A DNA stretch of 64,000 nt from Hydractinia symbiolongicarpus (GCF_029227915.1 NC_079883.1:5146001-5210000); one strand, 5' to 3'. Shown: positions 24,401-34,008, counted from the stretch's first letter. The notes: generated by a model from the sequence alone, not told the origin. A program made the numbers and translations.

Positions 24401-27400
24401 TTTTTTTTATTATTTTCTTTCCATAATAGCAACTTTTATATATTTTTTGCAATTATATTATTTATCACAACTCGACTGTGTAATCATTTTCTACTGAGAG
24501 TTTTCGCTCTGACTGAAACTTCAATCATGAAGGGCGGGCATAATAAAGATGTGGGATGAAATTGAAAGAATGTCTTTAGTATATCTGTGCACATGCTAGA
24601 TTTGTTTGCAGCTCCTATTTCTTACGACTGCAGGTAAAATCCTGTTCATTTAGGTAGCATGTGTTAATAATGCAGTAGCACATTTCCCTAACAGGTCCTG
24701 ATTAATACTCGCCCTTCATGATCAGAGTTTGGATTGGTACAAACATTCTCAGTAGCAAATAATAACAAAATAGGCCAAGATAAATATTACATCAACATAC
24801 ACATGTCATCTAGATAACCTATGTTGTTAGCACATTGCTGCATGTGGTGTAGCGGGTTCTTTTGCTGCTCACACTTTAATGATGCATACAATAGTACTCT
24901 TTCCATTTCATTATTTAATTTTTGTTTTTGAAACATCATTGCGTCGTCACCAATCTCATTTTAGAACATACTTTGTACCACGCATCTCTAATTAACAGAT
25001 TACGCTTGCAAATGCAAGCTGATTTACGTTGCTCTTATTGTTTTTATATATATTTTTTTTATCCTTTACAGGCCAACAAAGAGATAATAGAGAAGCTTCA
25101 AGCGGCTACAGAAGAATACAAAGAAAAATTAGCAAGCAAAGAAACAGAACTCAACAACAAAACGTCATCATTAGAGGCAAAAAAAGAAGATTTAGATAAT
25201 TCAAAAACCGAATTTAAACAGTTAGAAGATAAATTTTTTTATGTAAGTTCAAAACATAGCCCTCTCTATCTACCACTTGTAAAACGTAAGTCTCCACTGT
25301 GTGGTAGCATCACTCTTTTGGGGAAGACAATGTGGTGGCAATCAATCCAGGAAACCTTGAAAAATCAACAAGTTTTAAAGTTAAGTCAAACAGCCAGGGA
25401 ATTTTGGTGCATAAATTTTCAAATCTAAAATGCAAATTAAATAGTAGTTAAGGCACACGAAGTGCAGTAAATAAAGACGAGTGAATTTATGGATTTATCT
25501 GCAGGCCACTGAGTAGTATTCATTAGATTGTCAGAAACTTTTTATTTTAGTTGTAGGACTTTTCCAGAAGCAATGGAAATAAAAATCAGCTATGCTCATA
25601 ATTTTTTTTTTCAGATTTTTGAGAAACCTGTTAAATTTTCTGTTTACAGGTTATCAAAGAATTAGATACGAAGGATGCAGCTATTATGAGAATGGAAGAT
25701 AAAGAAAAAGAATTACAACAAAAAATTAGTGAAAAAGAATCAACTCTATCCGAGGTTTGCTTCTTTTTCGTTTGCTTGTCTTTTTCTTAGTTTTATATTA
25801 AAAAAATATGCATAATTTTTTTTTGTTTTGTTTTTTGTAGAAGGAGGAAACGATAGATGAACAAAAAAATAGGTGATTAAATTCTTCATTTCAAAAGTTT
25901 CGTCCACTCGTTTTGTTAAGTTGTAATAAATAAAACCTCTTTTTGGGGAAAGCTTGTTAAAAAAATAGTATTCAGTTAGATATACATTGTTTATATTTTT
26001 TGTGTAAAATCTTGGTATATAATGCCTAACAAACATGCTCTATTGAGTTTTTATTCAAGTTCGCGAAAGCAAAATTGTTGATTTTGTACCAGTTTTGTAC
26101 CAAGACTGATTTCTTGTTGTTTTTTAGGATTGAAGTATTACTTGAAGAAAAAATAACTTTAGAAAATAATATTAAAGAAGAAACTAAAAAATCACATTCA
26201 CTAGCAGTTGAAATTCAAGTGAGTGACCTTATTTTTTATTTTGAATAGTGAAAGGGTTTTTGTAACGTATTCTTAAAACGTTTCCTTTGTGTGAAACTCC
26301 TGGTATTTAAACATATTTCTGGAAAGCTCTTAGAAAATAATGTTTATGAATCAATTTTTCTTTAGTTTTGAGGGTTTTTTTTGTTCCCAGGTTATGAAAA
26401 CTGCTTTTTATTCTTTCTCATTGAGATTGTTGTTTTTCTGTTGAACAAAATCACTCCTGGAAGAAGGTCAGACAACTCCTGGAAAAGTCCTGGAATTTAT
26501 TTTGAAAATTAGGCCAACTGTATTGGTTCTAAAGTGATCAGTTAGTACCATTGTTTAGATCACATTCTAATAAGGCATTAAAAGACATTTCCCTTAGTAA
26601 TGCCACAACCGCCATTTAAATAAACCTTATTTCTATTGTAGGTACTACAAGAATCACTTTTAGCTGTTAATAAAACGCATGTTGATCACGAGACATCTAG
26701 TGAATTTGAAACTGTAGAAGAAGATGAAGAAATTGATGGTTAGAAGCAAGAACTTTATATTTTGTTTTTTTAATTAACCGTTGGGTGTGGCACTTACCAT
26801 TATAGGGGGCATGGGGTTGCTTTCTTTAACAAAATATACCAGGATAAAACATTGAAGCACAAATGAAACAAAGCAATCATTCAATGTTAAAAAAATTTCT
26901 TTAATGTGCTTATTTTTGTTGCGTTCATTTTATTTTTCTAACGCCTAATTGTTAGCAGAAGGGCTTATTAAAAAAGGCGGCTAATGAGAGGATTATGGTG
27001 TAATTTTATTTGCTGCGTTTTTTTTTCTGGGTGTGGCCAGCATCTTGCAAATGAAAATAAACAGTGGTATTGTAGTATTACACGGTGGTAACATTTGCAT
27101 GCTAGTAAAGACTATAAAGTATGTTAAAACAACATCGGTGTGGGGGAGATGCTTTGTCACACAGATTATTGCTACTCCTCGTGTTCGTTTTAAGCTTTAA
27201 GTTTAGAGAAGAAGTTTTGTATACGTCATGTTATTTATTTCACGGCAGCCGTTTTTTGAAATATTTTATTTACCAATTTTAATCATCATTCGTTTCTGTT
27301 TAGCAGATCAGTTGAAAGCAGATAGATTAGCTAAAATCATGGATGCCACCAAGGTAAGGGTCACCCTTTCTATGCTTTTTCTATGCTTTCTAAGTAAAAA

Positions 27401-30400
27401 ATTGATGGTATTTTAGCGTACATCCATAGCTGCTTTTGTTGTGTTGAGGTTACCTAGCCTGTCATGAACAAGTAATGAATGGTCGCTTAAGCAATATTTT
27501 AGATGGATTTAATAAAAATCCTCACACATTATTTTTTCCGTGCTCTTTGTGACTCCTGATATTGTGATTGTAGACGCAAGCGGAATTAAAAGAATTAACT
27601 TCAGAGTTAGAGACTTGTAGAGAAGAATTGGACAGATATAAAGAACGTGTTGTTGATGTTGAAGGTAGATATTCTTTTGTGCCCATGCCCTTTTTTACAT
27701 TTAGCCTTTCTTTCAATATCCAGGCTTCCTCATAGATTAACCTTTATTTTACTACAGACCAATTGTTTTAAAACAAAATTTAAAAAATCTTTTTTCACAA
27801 CAATCTCTTGGGTAGATTCTCTTTTTGAAAAAATGTGATTTCTACTTTTTATTCCACTACAATTTTCAGGTTTCACTTTATGTTGTAGGAAAATACATGG
27901 ATGTGTCCACACGATATGATAGTGTTTATGTTGAAGCTGGAGAAGTGAGAAAAGAGTTGGAAAAGAAAGAAATTGAATTAACTACGATTAGAAAATTTTT
28001 CAATGATCGTGAAAATGATTATCAAAAGTAGGTCTATTGAATTTTATTAACTCGTCCGCCCGCTTGTTCGTTCGTTTGTTTGTTTGTTCGTTGATGTTAA
28101 AAATCAAATGCAAACAGCCAACCAGGGTCATACTCGTTATACATGGTCACACCCGTTATGGAAACTACATGTAAATAGTTCTCATAACACAGCGCATACG
28201 TGAGACACTGGTGTTAACGGTTCGGTAGATTTACAAACATTGTTTACCTTCCGTAACAAGGAATTTATGGGGGGAATATTATAAACTGTTTTTCAGAGCC
28301 AGCGCATCACAGAGTGAAGAACTTCGAGTTTTGCGAAAACAAGTCGATTCTATCGGTGATAACGACAAACAGATTAATATATTGATGTAAGTTTTTAATT
28401 CTTTTCTTTTAAAGTAAAGTTTCTTCTGTGTTTGGCGTGTCCAGAGAGGATAATAAATCTGCTGCAAATTTTGTCTCTTTGAAAGTAAAATTGCCTTGCT
28501 TTAGGGTTTCAGAATTATTTTCGAAATTGCTTAAGGTGTCACTATTTTGGGGATAACAGGAAATACTGCTGACAGCTATGCAGGAGCTAAAAACGTTTAT
28601 CAAAAAAGGAATCTGTGTTTGCTGTATTTGACTATTTACTGAAATAAGATTGCAACAACATGCAACAAGAAGTTGTGATTTCAGTGCTTTCCACAACAAA
28701 GGGATAATAAGCAAAAGGACCAATCAAATTATAGTATTACTGCTAAAAGAACCAATCAGATTACAGTATAACTGCTTTTTCCCTTTGCAAGAAATGCTCG
28801 AGGTTACACAACGTTTTATGATTTTAGGAAACAAGTGCAAGATCTTAAAGACGAGATCGTGAAGAACGAGAAAGATTTAAAGGAGCAGATCTCCTCAGCA
28901 GAGGAACAGAGTCATAACAGTTACATAAAAATGCGCACAGCAGTACGCGAATGTGACGAACACAAAAGAGAGAAGGAAATATACAGAAAGAGATTGCTCG
29001 ATATCGACATGTCGCCGCAGTTTAAAAAATCTTCTACTCCGCTCAGCAGTAAAACATCTTCCGAGCGAGCTGTTAGTCCTACGAATAGTAATAAATCCAG
29101 TGAGTTTTGTGTACTTTATTCTGGGTTCCCACGCCTCCATAACACCCGTCAAATCGCCAACAAATATACTTTCACTTTAGTATCTTATAACAAAACTAAT
29201 TTCTCGTGAAAATCTCATCTCTCATAAAAATCTCATTTCTCGTGAAACACCTCATTTCTCGTAAAACACCTTATTTCTCGTAATTAAACACCTCTTTGCG
29301 TAAAAAACCTTAATTCTCATAAAAATCTCATTTCTCGTAAAACACCTCATTTCTCGTAAAAATACATATTCTCGTAAAATTCTCATTCCTCATTAAAACT
29401 CTCTTTGTTTCTTCATTTTTGACTTAACGTACTATTTGTTTTATTAGATGTGATTTTTATTATTTTTAATCATAGATGATGACAATAGTGGAACAGAATC
29501 TCCTCACCCTACGCTACCGCCTCCCGTGTAAGCTGATTTGGTTCATATAACAAATGTCACACTCTATTATCTGTATATTTATTACTTTACAAGTTTGCGA
29601 AAGCCATTAAAATCTTTCTTAAAGTATTCCAAATTTTAATTGTCATATTTTTTCAAATTTTATCACACTGTTCTTTTTTTAAAAATAGGCCTTCAATTTG
29701 ATGAGTCAAAAAGATAATAGTATTATAGCGTAAATATTCAGACTTACACAACATCGATTGATTATAGGAAGTTATAATGTTATACGAGCTATCAAAATAA
29801 TGGGCTATAATTAAACACATTAGAGGTGGCTAAGTTCCTCAATAATTTGACATAAATTACGTTTTCAAGTTCTGCTACTGTTTTTAAGTTCTTTAAACTT
29901 TTTTCTATATTTAGGCCTTCTCCTTACGCTCCACGAATGTATCCTGGAATGCCACCCCCATTTCAACACAGACCACCATTTGGTATGCCAATGGGGCCTT
30001 ATGGAGGCCCGCCACGCCCTCCTTTTATGTCTCCCATGGGTCAACGACCAGGTGGTATGACAAGGATACCTACTACAGCTGCAACATCGAAGGAGGATCA
30101 GTTACAACAAATGGGGACGGCTACTCTTGAACAAGTATGTATCGTTTATTCTCAAAACAAGTTTTTATTTATCTTTAATATATCTAACTGTAAATTTTTC
30201 CTACTGTGGAGCTGTTTTGTTGATGCAGTTACATGTCGGCTAGTTCGCACACGTTTGAATAGATAAATGTTCGAATTAGGAGATGTAAAACAGACAAGTT
30301 TTATAAAACAAGAGACTAAGAGTTTTGCTCGACATAGCAGATGTTCTAATTAGCTTGCTGTTTTATTATACGAATAAAAGATTTTGCCCAAATCTTATCC

Positions 30401-31046
30401 CTGTGACTCGCCGTTGGTCCCTATGTTTATTTTAATTCTGCATGGTCGTATAAGCGTCATAAAAAGACCCTGTTTGTTTATGTTTAAAAGCTTAAAGCTA
30501 ATAAAACAGAATTTCGCTATATTTAAACTTCTAAACATAATTCTTCCATCGTAGAGACCCTTGCTACCGCCCAATCCAGCTGCACTGCCACCGCATATGG
30601 CTAGCCCGATGCGCCCGATGAGTGGGATGTATAGAATGCCACCTCCAGGTACTCCGCCAATGGTGAGGCCACCCTATGGAATGCCACCCGGTACGCCTCC
30701 CATGATGAGAGCACCCAACACGTTTGCGCCTGGAGCACAGCAGCTTCAACCTCAATCGAACGTAAATACTCCATCTGGGAATGGTAAGATTTGATTTTTA
30801 TACTAACTTTGATATGTGTTGTGACGAAGTCTGCAGTTGTGTTTATTAGTTTGTAAATAAAAGGAGCCGTAAACATTGTCGTTTTAACTTCTATTGTCCG
30901 GTGCCTCAACATTAATAACTTTTAAACATTCTTCTTAATTAGAACAAGTTTTCCATGTCACTTTGCAAAAAAACAAGCCAAAAAGGTTACATGCCACAAT
31001 TTTAGTTTCTGTTATATTGTTATTTTTATTTTCAGGACAAGTATGA
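3383..31046 (+). CDS. MIA3: TANGO1/MIA3-like ER exit-site protein (24 coding exons)
   Basis: TANGO1 proteins sit at ER exit sites and couple bulky lumenal cargo such as collagen to COPII by binding Sec23 through a proline-rich tail. Exons read as 3383-3452, 14829-14860, 15515-15797, 15945-16274, 19298-21382, 22190-22560, 22804-22911, 22985-23018, 23153-23268, 23730-23807, 25072-25242, 25650-25754, 25841-25872, 26128-26218, 26642-26738, 27304-27353, 27574-27664, 27889-28027, 28297-28386, 28828-29099, 29476-29527, 29915-30134, 30555-30783, 31036-31046. Every junction has AG/GT and keeps phase, giving about 1718 residues. Order: signal peptide, acidic region (about 25-128), S/T/E-rich lumenal part (to about 1010), hydrophobic stretch 1015-1053 plus a second segment about 1070-1089, coiled coil about 1105-1540, P/G/M-rich tail about 1560-1718 ending at TGA 31044-31046. 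This matches TANGO1 architecture and approximate size, but no SH3 exon was found. The first exon is the least certain; phase-neutral exons could have been missed. Confidence 0.78.
3558..3590. repeat. (TAGC)n microsatellite
   Basis: About eight copies of TAGC in a row in the first intron of the TANGO1-like gene. Scattered short runs of GCTAGCTAG recur elsewhere (for example 12404-12417 and 39362-39374). Confidence 0.9.
3606..4062. mobile_element. MITE with ~30-bp TIRs and internal TTTCCC/GGGAAA repeats
   Basis: Left end CAGTTCAGGAGTTGAGTC... and right end, read in reverse complement, CAGTTCGGGAGATGACAC... both run into AAAAGGGAAAC, giving imperfect terminal inverted repeats of about 30 bp. 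The interior is packed with inverted TTTCCCATTAGGGAAA-type blocks (3654-3750, 3966-4040). A possible 4-bp target duplication GTGG lies at 3602-3605 and 4063-4066. No transposase frame. Confidence 0.7.
4096..4797. mobile_element. MITE with ~42-bp TIRs and 5-bp duplication AATGT
   Basis: The left end starts CAGTACGGGATCTTTCCCC. The right end is its inverted copy, with subterminal CCCGATCGG-type repeats on both sides. AATGT flanks it exactly at 4091-4095 and 4798-4802. The element is 702 bp and non-coding. A second, truncated copy lies in the opposite orientation at 39169-39690. Superfamily not assigned. Confidence 0.85.
4901..4990 (+). repeat. Direct repeat, copy 1 (partner 14616-14697)
   Basis: GCATTATAAAATGAGGTGCT and the following roughly 70 bases recur at 14616-14697 in the same orientation, with small differences. 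Probably fragments of one interspersed repeat. Both copies are in intron 1 of the TANGO1-like gene. Confidence 0.7.
5113..5415. mobile_element. Short MITE, GTGCCGATAAGCT ends
   Basis: GTGCCGATAAGCT at 5113 is matched by its reverse complement ending at 5415. Weaker inverted similarity continues inward for about 50 bases (GGGCGAGTTCGGGCGA on the left, TCACCCGAAAACGCC on the right). Non-coding. Confidence 0.55.
5488..5831 (+). mobile_element. MITE copy A (partner 12004-12323, inverted)
   Basis: Begins ATTCTTGCGGTCAGG and ends CTGACCCCAAGAAT, short terminal inverted repeats. The body matches 12004-12323 in reverse complement almost throughout (for example TTTTGCGACATTTTAACG, TGTGAAGGTTTGACC), so the two are copies of one family. 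The open frames over the right half (5710-6016 minus, 5918-6202 plus) show no known domain. Confidence 0.75.
7269..10841 (-). CDS. LINE polyprotein: 2A-like, PHD finger, endonuclease, reverse transcriptase
   Basis: This 1190-residue protein copies element RNA into nicked target DNA. Residues 1-150 contain hydrophobic segments (about 21-36, 79-88). A 2A-like motif LLSGDICLNPGP is at 154-165. A Cys/His PHD-type finger spans 170-223 (CSSC, CDKCGLWAHKKC, CSPC). The AP-type endonuclease spans about 262-475 with HLNINGL, CETKID, LGDFNCN and SDHNLV. The reverse transcriptase spans about 680-960 with LNKATGLDGI, NYRPIS, DLKKAFDTVDH, GVPQGSVLGPLLF and the catalytic YADD (927-930). A C-terminal region with WNNLP follows. 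The key catalytic motifs are present and no stop interrupts them. The CR1/L2/Rex group fits best; exact clade needs a tree. The true start may be a downstream Met. Confidence 0.92.
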   Translation of the reverse strand: MFLLINCFYPSQFFIHLSSNMVALLCCGFLLLLLCNIVRKWACLRSFKHSFGRAHNRRMISLRLKNNFTQVGNPTFTLKLIFVFVVFLSNTKPSFKSSSPNNNEMSRLDRSFFSISSLDACNRVSESQLTLQLKLMALSKLKPSRHKYFYFLILLSGDICLNPGPVKYPCSSCLKPVAKTHKALSCDKCGLWAHKKCERISDKKYQQFMKTPEDKLFFVCSPCLSRNLPFANEESFGDEIPDNINITIDENFDFEAIRNGKGLKMAHLNINGLSSKLDYVKLLLHQTKLDVFSICETKIDDTITDNDVKIDGYVCYRNDRNRRGGGVLIFVNENLDSHLLKHLYFENVESLWVKVCLKKTKPIYVCGVYRPPGGSDLQSTENLCTHFKQCFNKLPKEKEVFILGDFNCNMLSKYALSSKIKELCSTLFLKQHITEPTRVTENSSTLIDLILSNSSCISKTGVMDLGISDHNLVYVIRKFKRPKFEPKTCKVRSYKNFSKEAFLKDLRNLDWSYFNNYDDLDEACEKLNKNVKTVADKHAPFKTHRFSGRVEAWVTDELIIAIKERDFLKRKASKTKSIIDWEAFKQKRNQVIGLKNRLKNEYYNDVLQDFQKRPKQLWKTLKKLVPDKSGNTTSIKRVVQNDGTETSHPKEISNTFNSFFVSVGAKLASKFSSDTTNVNPPVSGHDFRWARIETKSVEKIISSLKLNKATGLDGIGSRLLKAGSSVLSIYLSSLFNKSLFTGYVPKCWKTKRVSPIFKSGNKTDPTNYRPISILPIPMKIFEKLVHEQMSHFISEHNFLNDRQSGFRKLFSTETAVVDVSDFILTELDQHNFVCAVLIDLKKAFDTVDHKILLKKLWCFGIRDAAFDWFESYLTDRMQLTLVNDTGSDLLHEDAFGVPQGSVLGPLLFLLYIDDLKSVINSNYHHLYADDTIIISSHKNLDTLVSQVELELSQVDLWLNNNKMTINTDKTETIFFGNHSQLKKVENKTINYMGIPLKRSEKVKYLGVTFDQKMQWEKHINDINRKILIKYSKIRTIASCLTPHTKNLLINALVMPYFHYCSSAWACATQGRLGKLEKRLKCVRTFLGKEREYSMNNLLIKNDAILVFKAMNHIAPDYMRSKFLLTKNCHNHQTRGASKNRFTLPLVNTEFGKKAFPFRAAKVWNNLPDQVTCDGSLLSFKTSISNVFGKF
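10347..10382 (-). other. 2A-like ribosome-skipping motif in the LINE ORF
   Basis: Encodes LLSGDICLNPGP immediately before the PHD finger. The 2A consensus ends D(V/I)ExNPGP; here the Glu is Cys, but the upstream LLxSGD and terminal NPGP are kept. 2A-like peptides are known near the N-terminus of non-LTR retrotransposon proteins in several invertebrates, where some skip and some act as signal sequences. Skipping activity here is unproven. Confidence 0.65.
11051..12003. other. Intron sequence, nothing recognised
   Basis: Intron 1 of the TANGO1-like gene between LINE and MITE copy B. A 108-codon plus-strand frame at 11503-11829 is Cys-rich but matches no family I know and has no supporting neighbours. 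Treated as chance. Confidence 0.4.
12004..12323 (-). mobile_element. MITE copy B (inverted partner of 5488-5831)
   Basis: Reverse complement of the MITE at 5488-5831, with the same ATTCTTG ends and scattered substitutions plus small indels. It lies beyond the LINE, so the two copies flank a block of about 6.2 kb in inverted orientation. Confidence 0.75.
12324..13505. other. Intron sequence, nothing recognised
   Basis: Still intron 1 of the TANGO1-like gene. Contains short GCTAGC runs and a small palindromic GC-rich patch (TTCCGCCTCGCGTAGCGG near 13150). I checked for an SH3-coding exon by its expected motifs and saw none. Confidence 0.4.
13510..13949. mobile_element. Foldback MITE, GGTTACCTCC ends near TTAA
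   Basis: About 440 bp that is inverted along nearly its whole length. Left AAGGTTACCTCC...ATATGAAAGATCTTTGAAGG is mirrored by the right arm. An inner pair GTCATGAGTATGC / GCATACTCATGAC is mirrored too. TTAA sits at 13506-13509 and 13950-13953, suggesting a TTAA target, though the terminal base pairing is off by one. Confidence 0.7.
13955..14828. other. Intron sequence with direct repeat copy 2
   Basis: End of intron 1 of the TANGO1-like gene. 14616-14697 is the second copy of the direct repeat at 4901-4990. The minus-strand frame 14721-15005 overlaps the 14829-14860 exon and has no recognised domain. Confidence 0.45.
17612..17725 (+). pseudogene. THAP-domain remnant
   Basis: ATG at 17612 opens MPSCSAFGCTSYS and then SFHKIP, which is the start of a THAP zinc finger: MPxxC, a second Cys five residues on, and the HKxP motif. 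The frame stops after about 37 codons, before the C-x2-H half, and what follows looks frameshifted. The THAP finger binds DNA in P-element- and Kolobok-type transposases. This is the only protein trace left in the element. Confidence 0.6.
18318..18836. mobile_element. Nested TA-flanked MITE (Tc1/mariner/pogo-like)
   Basis: Terminal inverted repeats begin CAGTAGACGTCCGTTAATTC on the left and CAGTAGACGTTTGTTAATTC on the right (inverted), each flanked by TA. The 519-bp, non-coding element is inserted near the right end of the Kolobok-like element and is therefore younger. Confidence 0.8.
19298..21382 (+). CDS. MIA3: Large lumenal exon of the TANGO1-like gene
   Basis: A 2085-nt exon between TCTGTAG and AA/GTAAGT. 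It is the longest host open frame in the window and encodes about 695 residues. It begins with a short helical-looking segment (MATLSDPDLEMNSLL onward; HVRETQIRDYINSHFPGQDL). It then becomes S/T/E/K-rich and unstructured, with a His-rich patch (HHLHDHHTDKK near 20010) and a mucin-like run of TTEPPTTEPPTT near 21000. Such long, poorly conserved acidic regions lie in the ER lumen of TANGO1 proteins. The overlapping minus-strand frame at 20664-20975 is a shadow. Confidence 0.8.
22190..22911 (+). CDS. MIA3: Membrane-region exons of the TANGO1-like gene
   Basis: Two exons, 22190-22560 and 22804-22911. The first ends in a long hydrophobic stretch (WFNGTLYTIFVYLFTCLKMV and on to GMFLSV). The second has RFALFMVLLVNHVAFYWYF. 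A membrane-inserted hairpin followed by one transmembrane helix just before the coiled coil is the TANGO1 membrane layout, and this part distinguishes the gene from a generic coiled-coil protein. The segment before it (LPDFDDDDPLKKLCQ) is acidic. Confidence 0.78.
24509..24728. repeat. Inverted repeat around CATGAAGGGCG
   Basis: CTCTGACTGAAACTTCAATCATGAAGGGCG on the left (first 20 bases CTCTGACTGAAACTTCAATC) is mirrored by CGCCCTTCATGATCAGAG on the right. Probably a small MITE in the intron 23808-25071 of the TANGO1-like gene. The rest of that 1.3 kb intron shows nothing recognisable. Confidence 0.5.
29205..29405. repeat. Intronic minisatellite, ~19-20-bp unit
   Basis: About ten imperfect copies of a unit like CTCATTTCTCGTAAAACAC in the intron 29100-29475 of the TANGO1-like gene. 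Units vary in length and sequence, so it is not a CRISPR array. Confidence 0.8.
29915..31046 (+). CDS. MIA3: Proline-rich Sec23-binding tail of the TANGO1-like gene
   Basis: Exons 29915-30134, 30555-30783 and 31036-31046. The protein is rich in P, G, M and R: PSPYAPRMYPGMPPPF, FGMPMGPYGGPPRPPFM, then RMPPPGTPPMVRPPYGMP. TANGO1 and cTAGE5 bind Sec23 with repeated proline-rich motifs of this kind. The last exon adds only GQV before TGA. Confidence 0.78.
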
Positions 31047-31455
31047 AGGTGATGCTATACCCCATATTGTTGATGTTTATATCATGTTGCAGACTTTTTG
31101 TGGTAAAGCAAACAGTGTGCTCGCATCTTGTGTCGTGTGATCGGTATATCTTCGTTGGATTAAAAAAAAAGCAACTCTAGCTTAGAATATATAGGATACC
31201 CCGTCATTTCGAATGTCTCCTTTATTGGCGTTGTCTACGGATATCAGCTTGTCGTATATGTATACATAATCACTCTCTTATATATGACTAAACAGTGGAA
31301 CGTTGCCAGCTTACCCCTGACCAGCTTTGCTACGATCTACCTTGTCTATGCACTTTAATGTACTTTTTTTGATTTTGTGGAAAGTCAACGTATGCGCACT
31401 AGAGGCAAACAAAATTTTCTGTAGCAATCAGTAGAATAGATAGCAGTGTTGTGAA

Positions 31456-31461
31456 AATAAA
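31456..31461 (+). promoter_or_regulatory. Poly(A) signal, TANGO1-like gene
   Basis: AATAAA about 410 nt after the stop codon and the first clear signal downstream, so the 3' UTR probably ends shortly after. Cleavage site not determined. Confidence 0.5.
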
Positions 31462-32015
31462 AACATTTTTGAAAACGCAGTTCGTATATCAAGGAGGAAT
31501 GTAGCAACGTTGATGTAGGTAGATAGATGCAGGCTATATATTGCTGGTGAGATTGAGAAACGACAGGATATATTTCACGAGGAGGCTTTTTGCTAAGGAA
31601 CTAAAACACAATCGTGAAATCGCACAAGAAGATTCTATGAGACTAATGCCTTAATGGATTCAATTTTGGCAAATTTTTCGTGAGTTTTTTGTTAATTTTG
31701 CGAATATTAGTTCCCTTGAGGTACTTACTTTGTGAGAATTGTGTTCTGTGGGCCACGGGTGGCGTATTTAAACATTTAGGAAACTTTTAATTTTAAACGT
31801 CGTACATTGTTAAAATATGAGCTAGCAGGCTTGTGTTTAATATTTGGGATGCCGGATTTATTTTTTCGATTTGAAAAAATTTGTTTATAACATGAATAGA
31901 ATAAATTTATTTATACCAGGAAATACAATTTCTAAATCTGCGAAAGTCTTCTTTTCGTGTATGTTTGTTATACTTTTTCTCATGAATAATTGCTATGACC
32001 TCCTCTGCAGTCTCT

Positions 32016-32200
32016 TGCCTAGATTGTTATAGCTTGGTGCTGGTTAGGCTTGCAACACAGTTTAAAAGCCCTGGGCGGGTGGCCTTTGGTTATATAGTTC
32101 GCTTCCTAATCACAAGGTCCGTGGTTCGGTCTTTATCACAGCTATTGGTCAACCCATGCCATGTGAAGAAAATTGGGTAGGAAATGTCGATGTGTGACCA
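32016..32200 (+). repeat. Possible tRNA-derived SINE
   Basis: GGGTGGCC...TTATATAGTTCGC, then CTTCCTAATCACAAGG, then GTGGTTCGGTC resembles a decayed tRNA (A-box-like, anticodon-arm-like, B box near GGTTCRANNC). It does not fold as an intact tRNA. The rest (to about 32200) would be the tRNA-unrelated body; a poly(A) or simple tail was not identified. Confidence 0.4.
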
Positions 32201-32895
32201 ACGTTAAAAACAGTGTTTTTAACACTGAAGTGGCTACACTAAAAAGCCCTGGGAACGGAGTTTGGCTAACAGCCGATGGAAAAAAATGTTTAACTGAAGT
32301 TTTATCCCTTTAGTAGGTCTAAATTTGCCACGTTCGTTGTCTAGCCAATGACAATCATTTCGGTTATCTGATCTAATGCTAATAATTTTACGTTATTGAG
32401 CGTTAAACTTTGAAAACCGGGGGTTAATTAGTTGTTGTTGAAATGTTGGTTAAAAAAACATGTACAGAAAATAAAAAGTATTTATATACTAGCTATTTTA
32501 TTTTTAAAAATATGAACATTATAATTCTCAGTATCATCTGCAAACTTCAGAAAACTGATAGGACAACTGGTGATAATGTTTTCATAAATGTTGTAAAAAT
32601 CGACTGCTTGCATCGACAACTTGACTGCTTGCATGTCGGGTTGCAACCAACTGTACTACTTATTGACAATAGATTTCTTGTCCAATCTGCACGCCATATT
32701 AATCCAGCCTCGTTCCTATCATAGATTATTTCAACGTTTAGGTAACCGGCAAATGAACTCCACCACCAGTTTTTTTTTTCTTCTCGGCATTTTAATCCGC
32801 TCTCTATCGTGCTGATCTATGCAAACTTGGGGGCTATAACAAAAACAAAGTGGACTATTCACCTGTGGTTGAGCTCACTTGTTTACATAGTCCAT

Positions 32896-32985
32896 ACGAA
32901 GAAAAAAATCATTCTCGACCCCAGAGCTCTTAAAGATAAACCTTTCGAGGTTTTCATCTCAAAGAGTTCTGGGGACGGGAATGGG
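32896..32985. repeat. Hairpin element, CCCCAGAGCTCTT family, copy 1
   Basis: CTCGACCCCAGAGCTCTTAA on the left pairs with AAGAGTTCTGGGGACGGGAA on the right; inner arms AAACCT/AGGTTT also pair. Related copies lie at 37658-37736 and 53706-53790. Confidence 0.7.
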
Positions 32986-34008
32986 AGTAAAATTTTATTT
33001 ATGGGTATAATAGTCAAGACCTTGCACACAAGCAAAACAGAAAGAAAAGGCAGTGAATGATCCTAAATCAAAAGTTATGAAATTTCAGATAATTAGCAAG
33101 CTAAATTGATTTAAATTTTCTATAAAAATATTTCAAATGAATAGACTTGATTGAACGTTTTTATTGGTAAAAAAATGTTGAAACAATGTTGGTTCTTCAA
33201 AATCCAAGCAAGTACTTCAAATAATACATGTAAAAATTAAGCACCAGTTAATGCAATACAAAACTGTATTACTTATTGACAATTTCCATGTCTTTATTCT
33301 TCTTGCTCACTTTACACACCGTATTTTCGAGCCTCGATCTTATTATAGATTAATTTAACGTTTGGTAATTTTAATAATGCTTCAACATTTTAAATGGGTT
33401 GTGTTTCATGAAAGCATTATGAAAAACATACTTAACCTCTTAAAACAAGTATACAGAAAAAATAGAAAAGAAATATAGTAAAGTGATGACACTCACACAC
33501 CTATCAATGTAACTTGTTTTTGTCAGAGTTTTAGGTTAATCGAGGCAAAAACAACCCAGCTGCTGTTTACAGGGTAAAGCAATGTTACTGAAACTTCTTC
33601 TTTATCTTTTTCTTCTCTACGCATTTCCCTGTTATCATTATTTCAACTCCTGTTGAAAACCATAAACCCTTCATGTATAAACACAATCCAACTTTACATA
33701 GAGAAAGACAAGTGGTGGACATATGTAACGATAGATTCACATTTTCCATTTTGTTTTTTCAGCTTTCTTCATGATCTCGTTTTTTTCATTTTCATTATTT
33801 TCTCCTTCCAGTTCCAAATCCATCAGTCATCTGTTAACTGGCTATAGAACTTCTTTCTTATCTGTTTATGTAATTATTTTCACCGTGTATGAAACACTAT
33901 CACGGCGTAGAGGTGGTAAAGAATCTCACTGGAGAGCTCAATGTCGGTGGAAGTTGTGTGCTGGTGGTACTGCACTCCGCTCTCCTCCATCGCAACCAGT
34001 GTCCTACC

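Larger units (their letters stand above)
31462..34008. other. Intergenic, convergent gene ends
   Basis: Lies between the 3' ends of the plus-strand TANGO1-like gene and the minus-strand kinase gene. Holds the possible SINE at 32016-32200 and a hairpin element at 32896-32985. Other open frames have no recognised domain. Confidence 0.5.

Noticed and set aside
29205-29405. CRISPR-like repeats in an intron
   Set aside because: Units are contiguous and degenerate with no spacers; a minisatellite.
32040-32130. Functional tRNA gene
   Set aside because: Only box-like motifs remain; the acceptor and D arms do not pair, so a SINE is the better reading.
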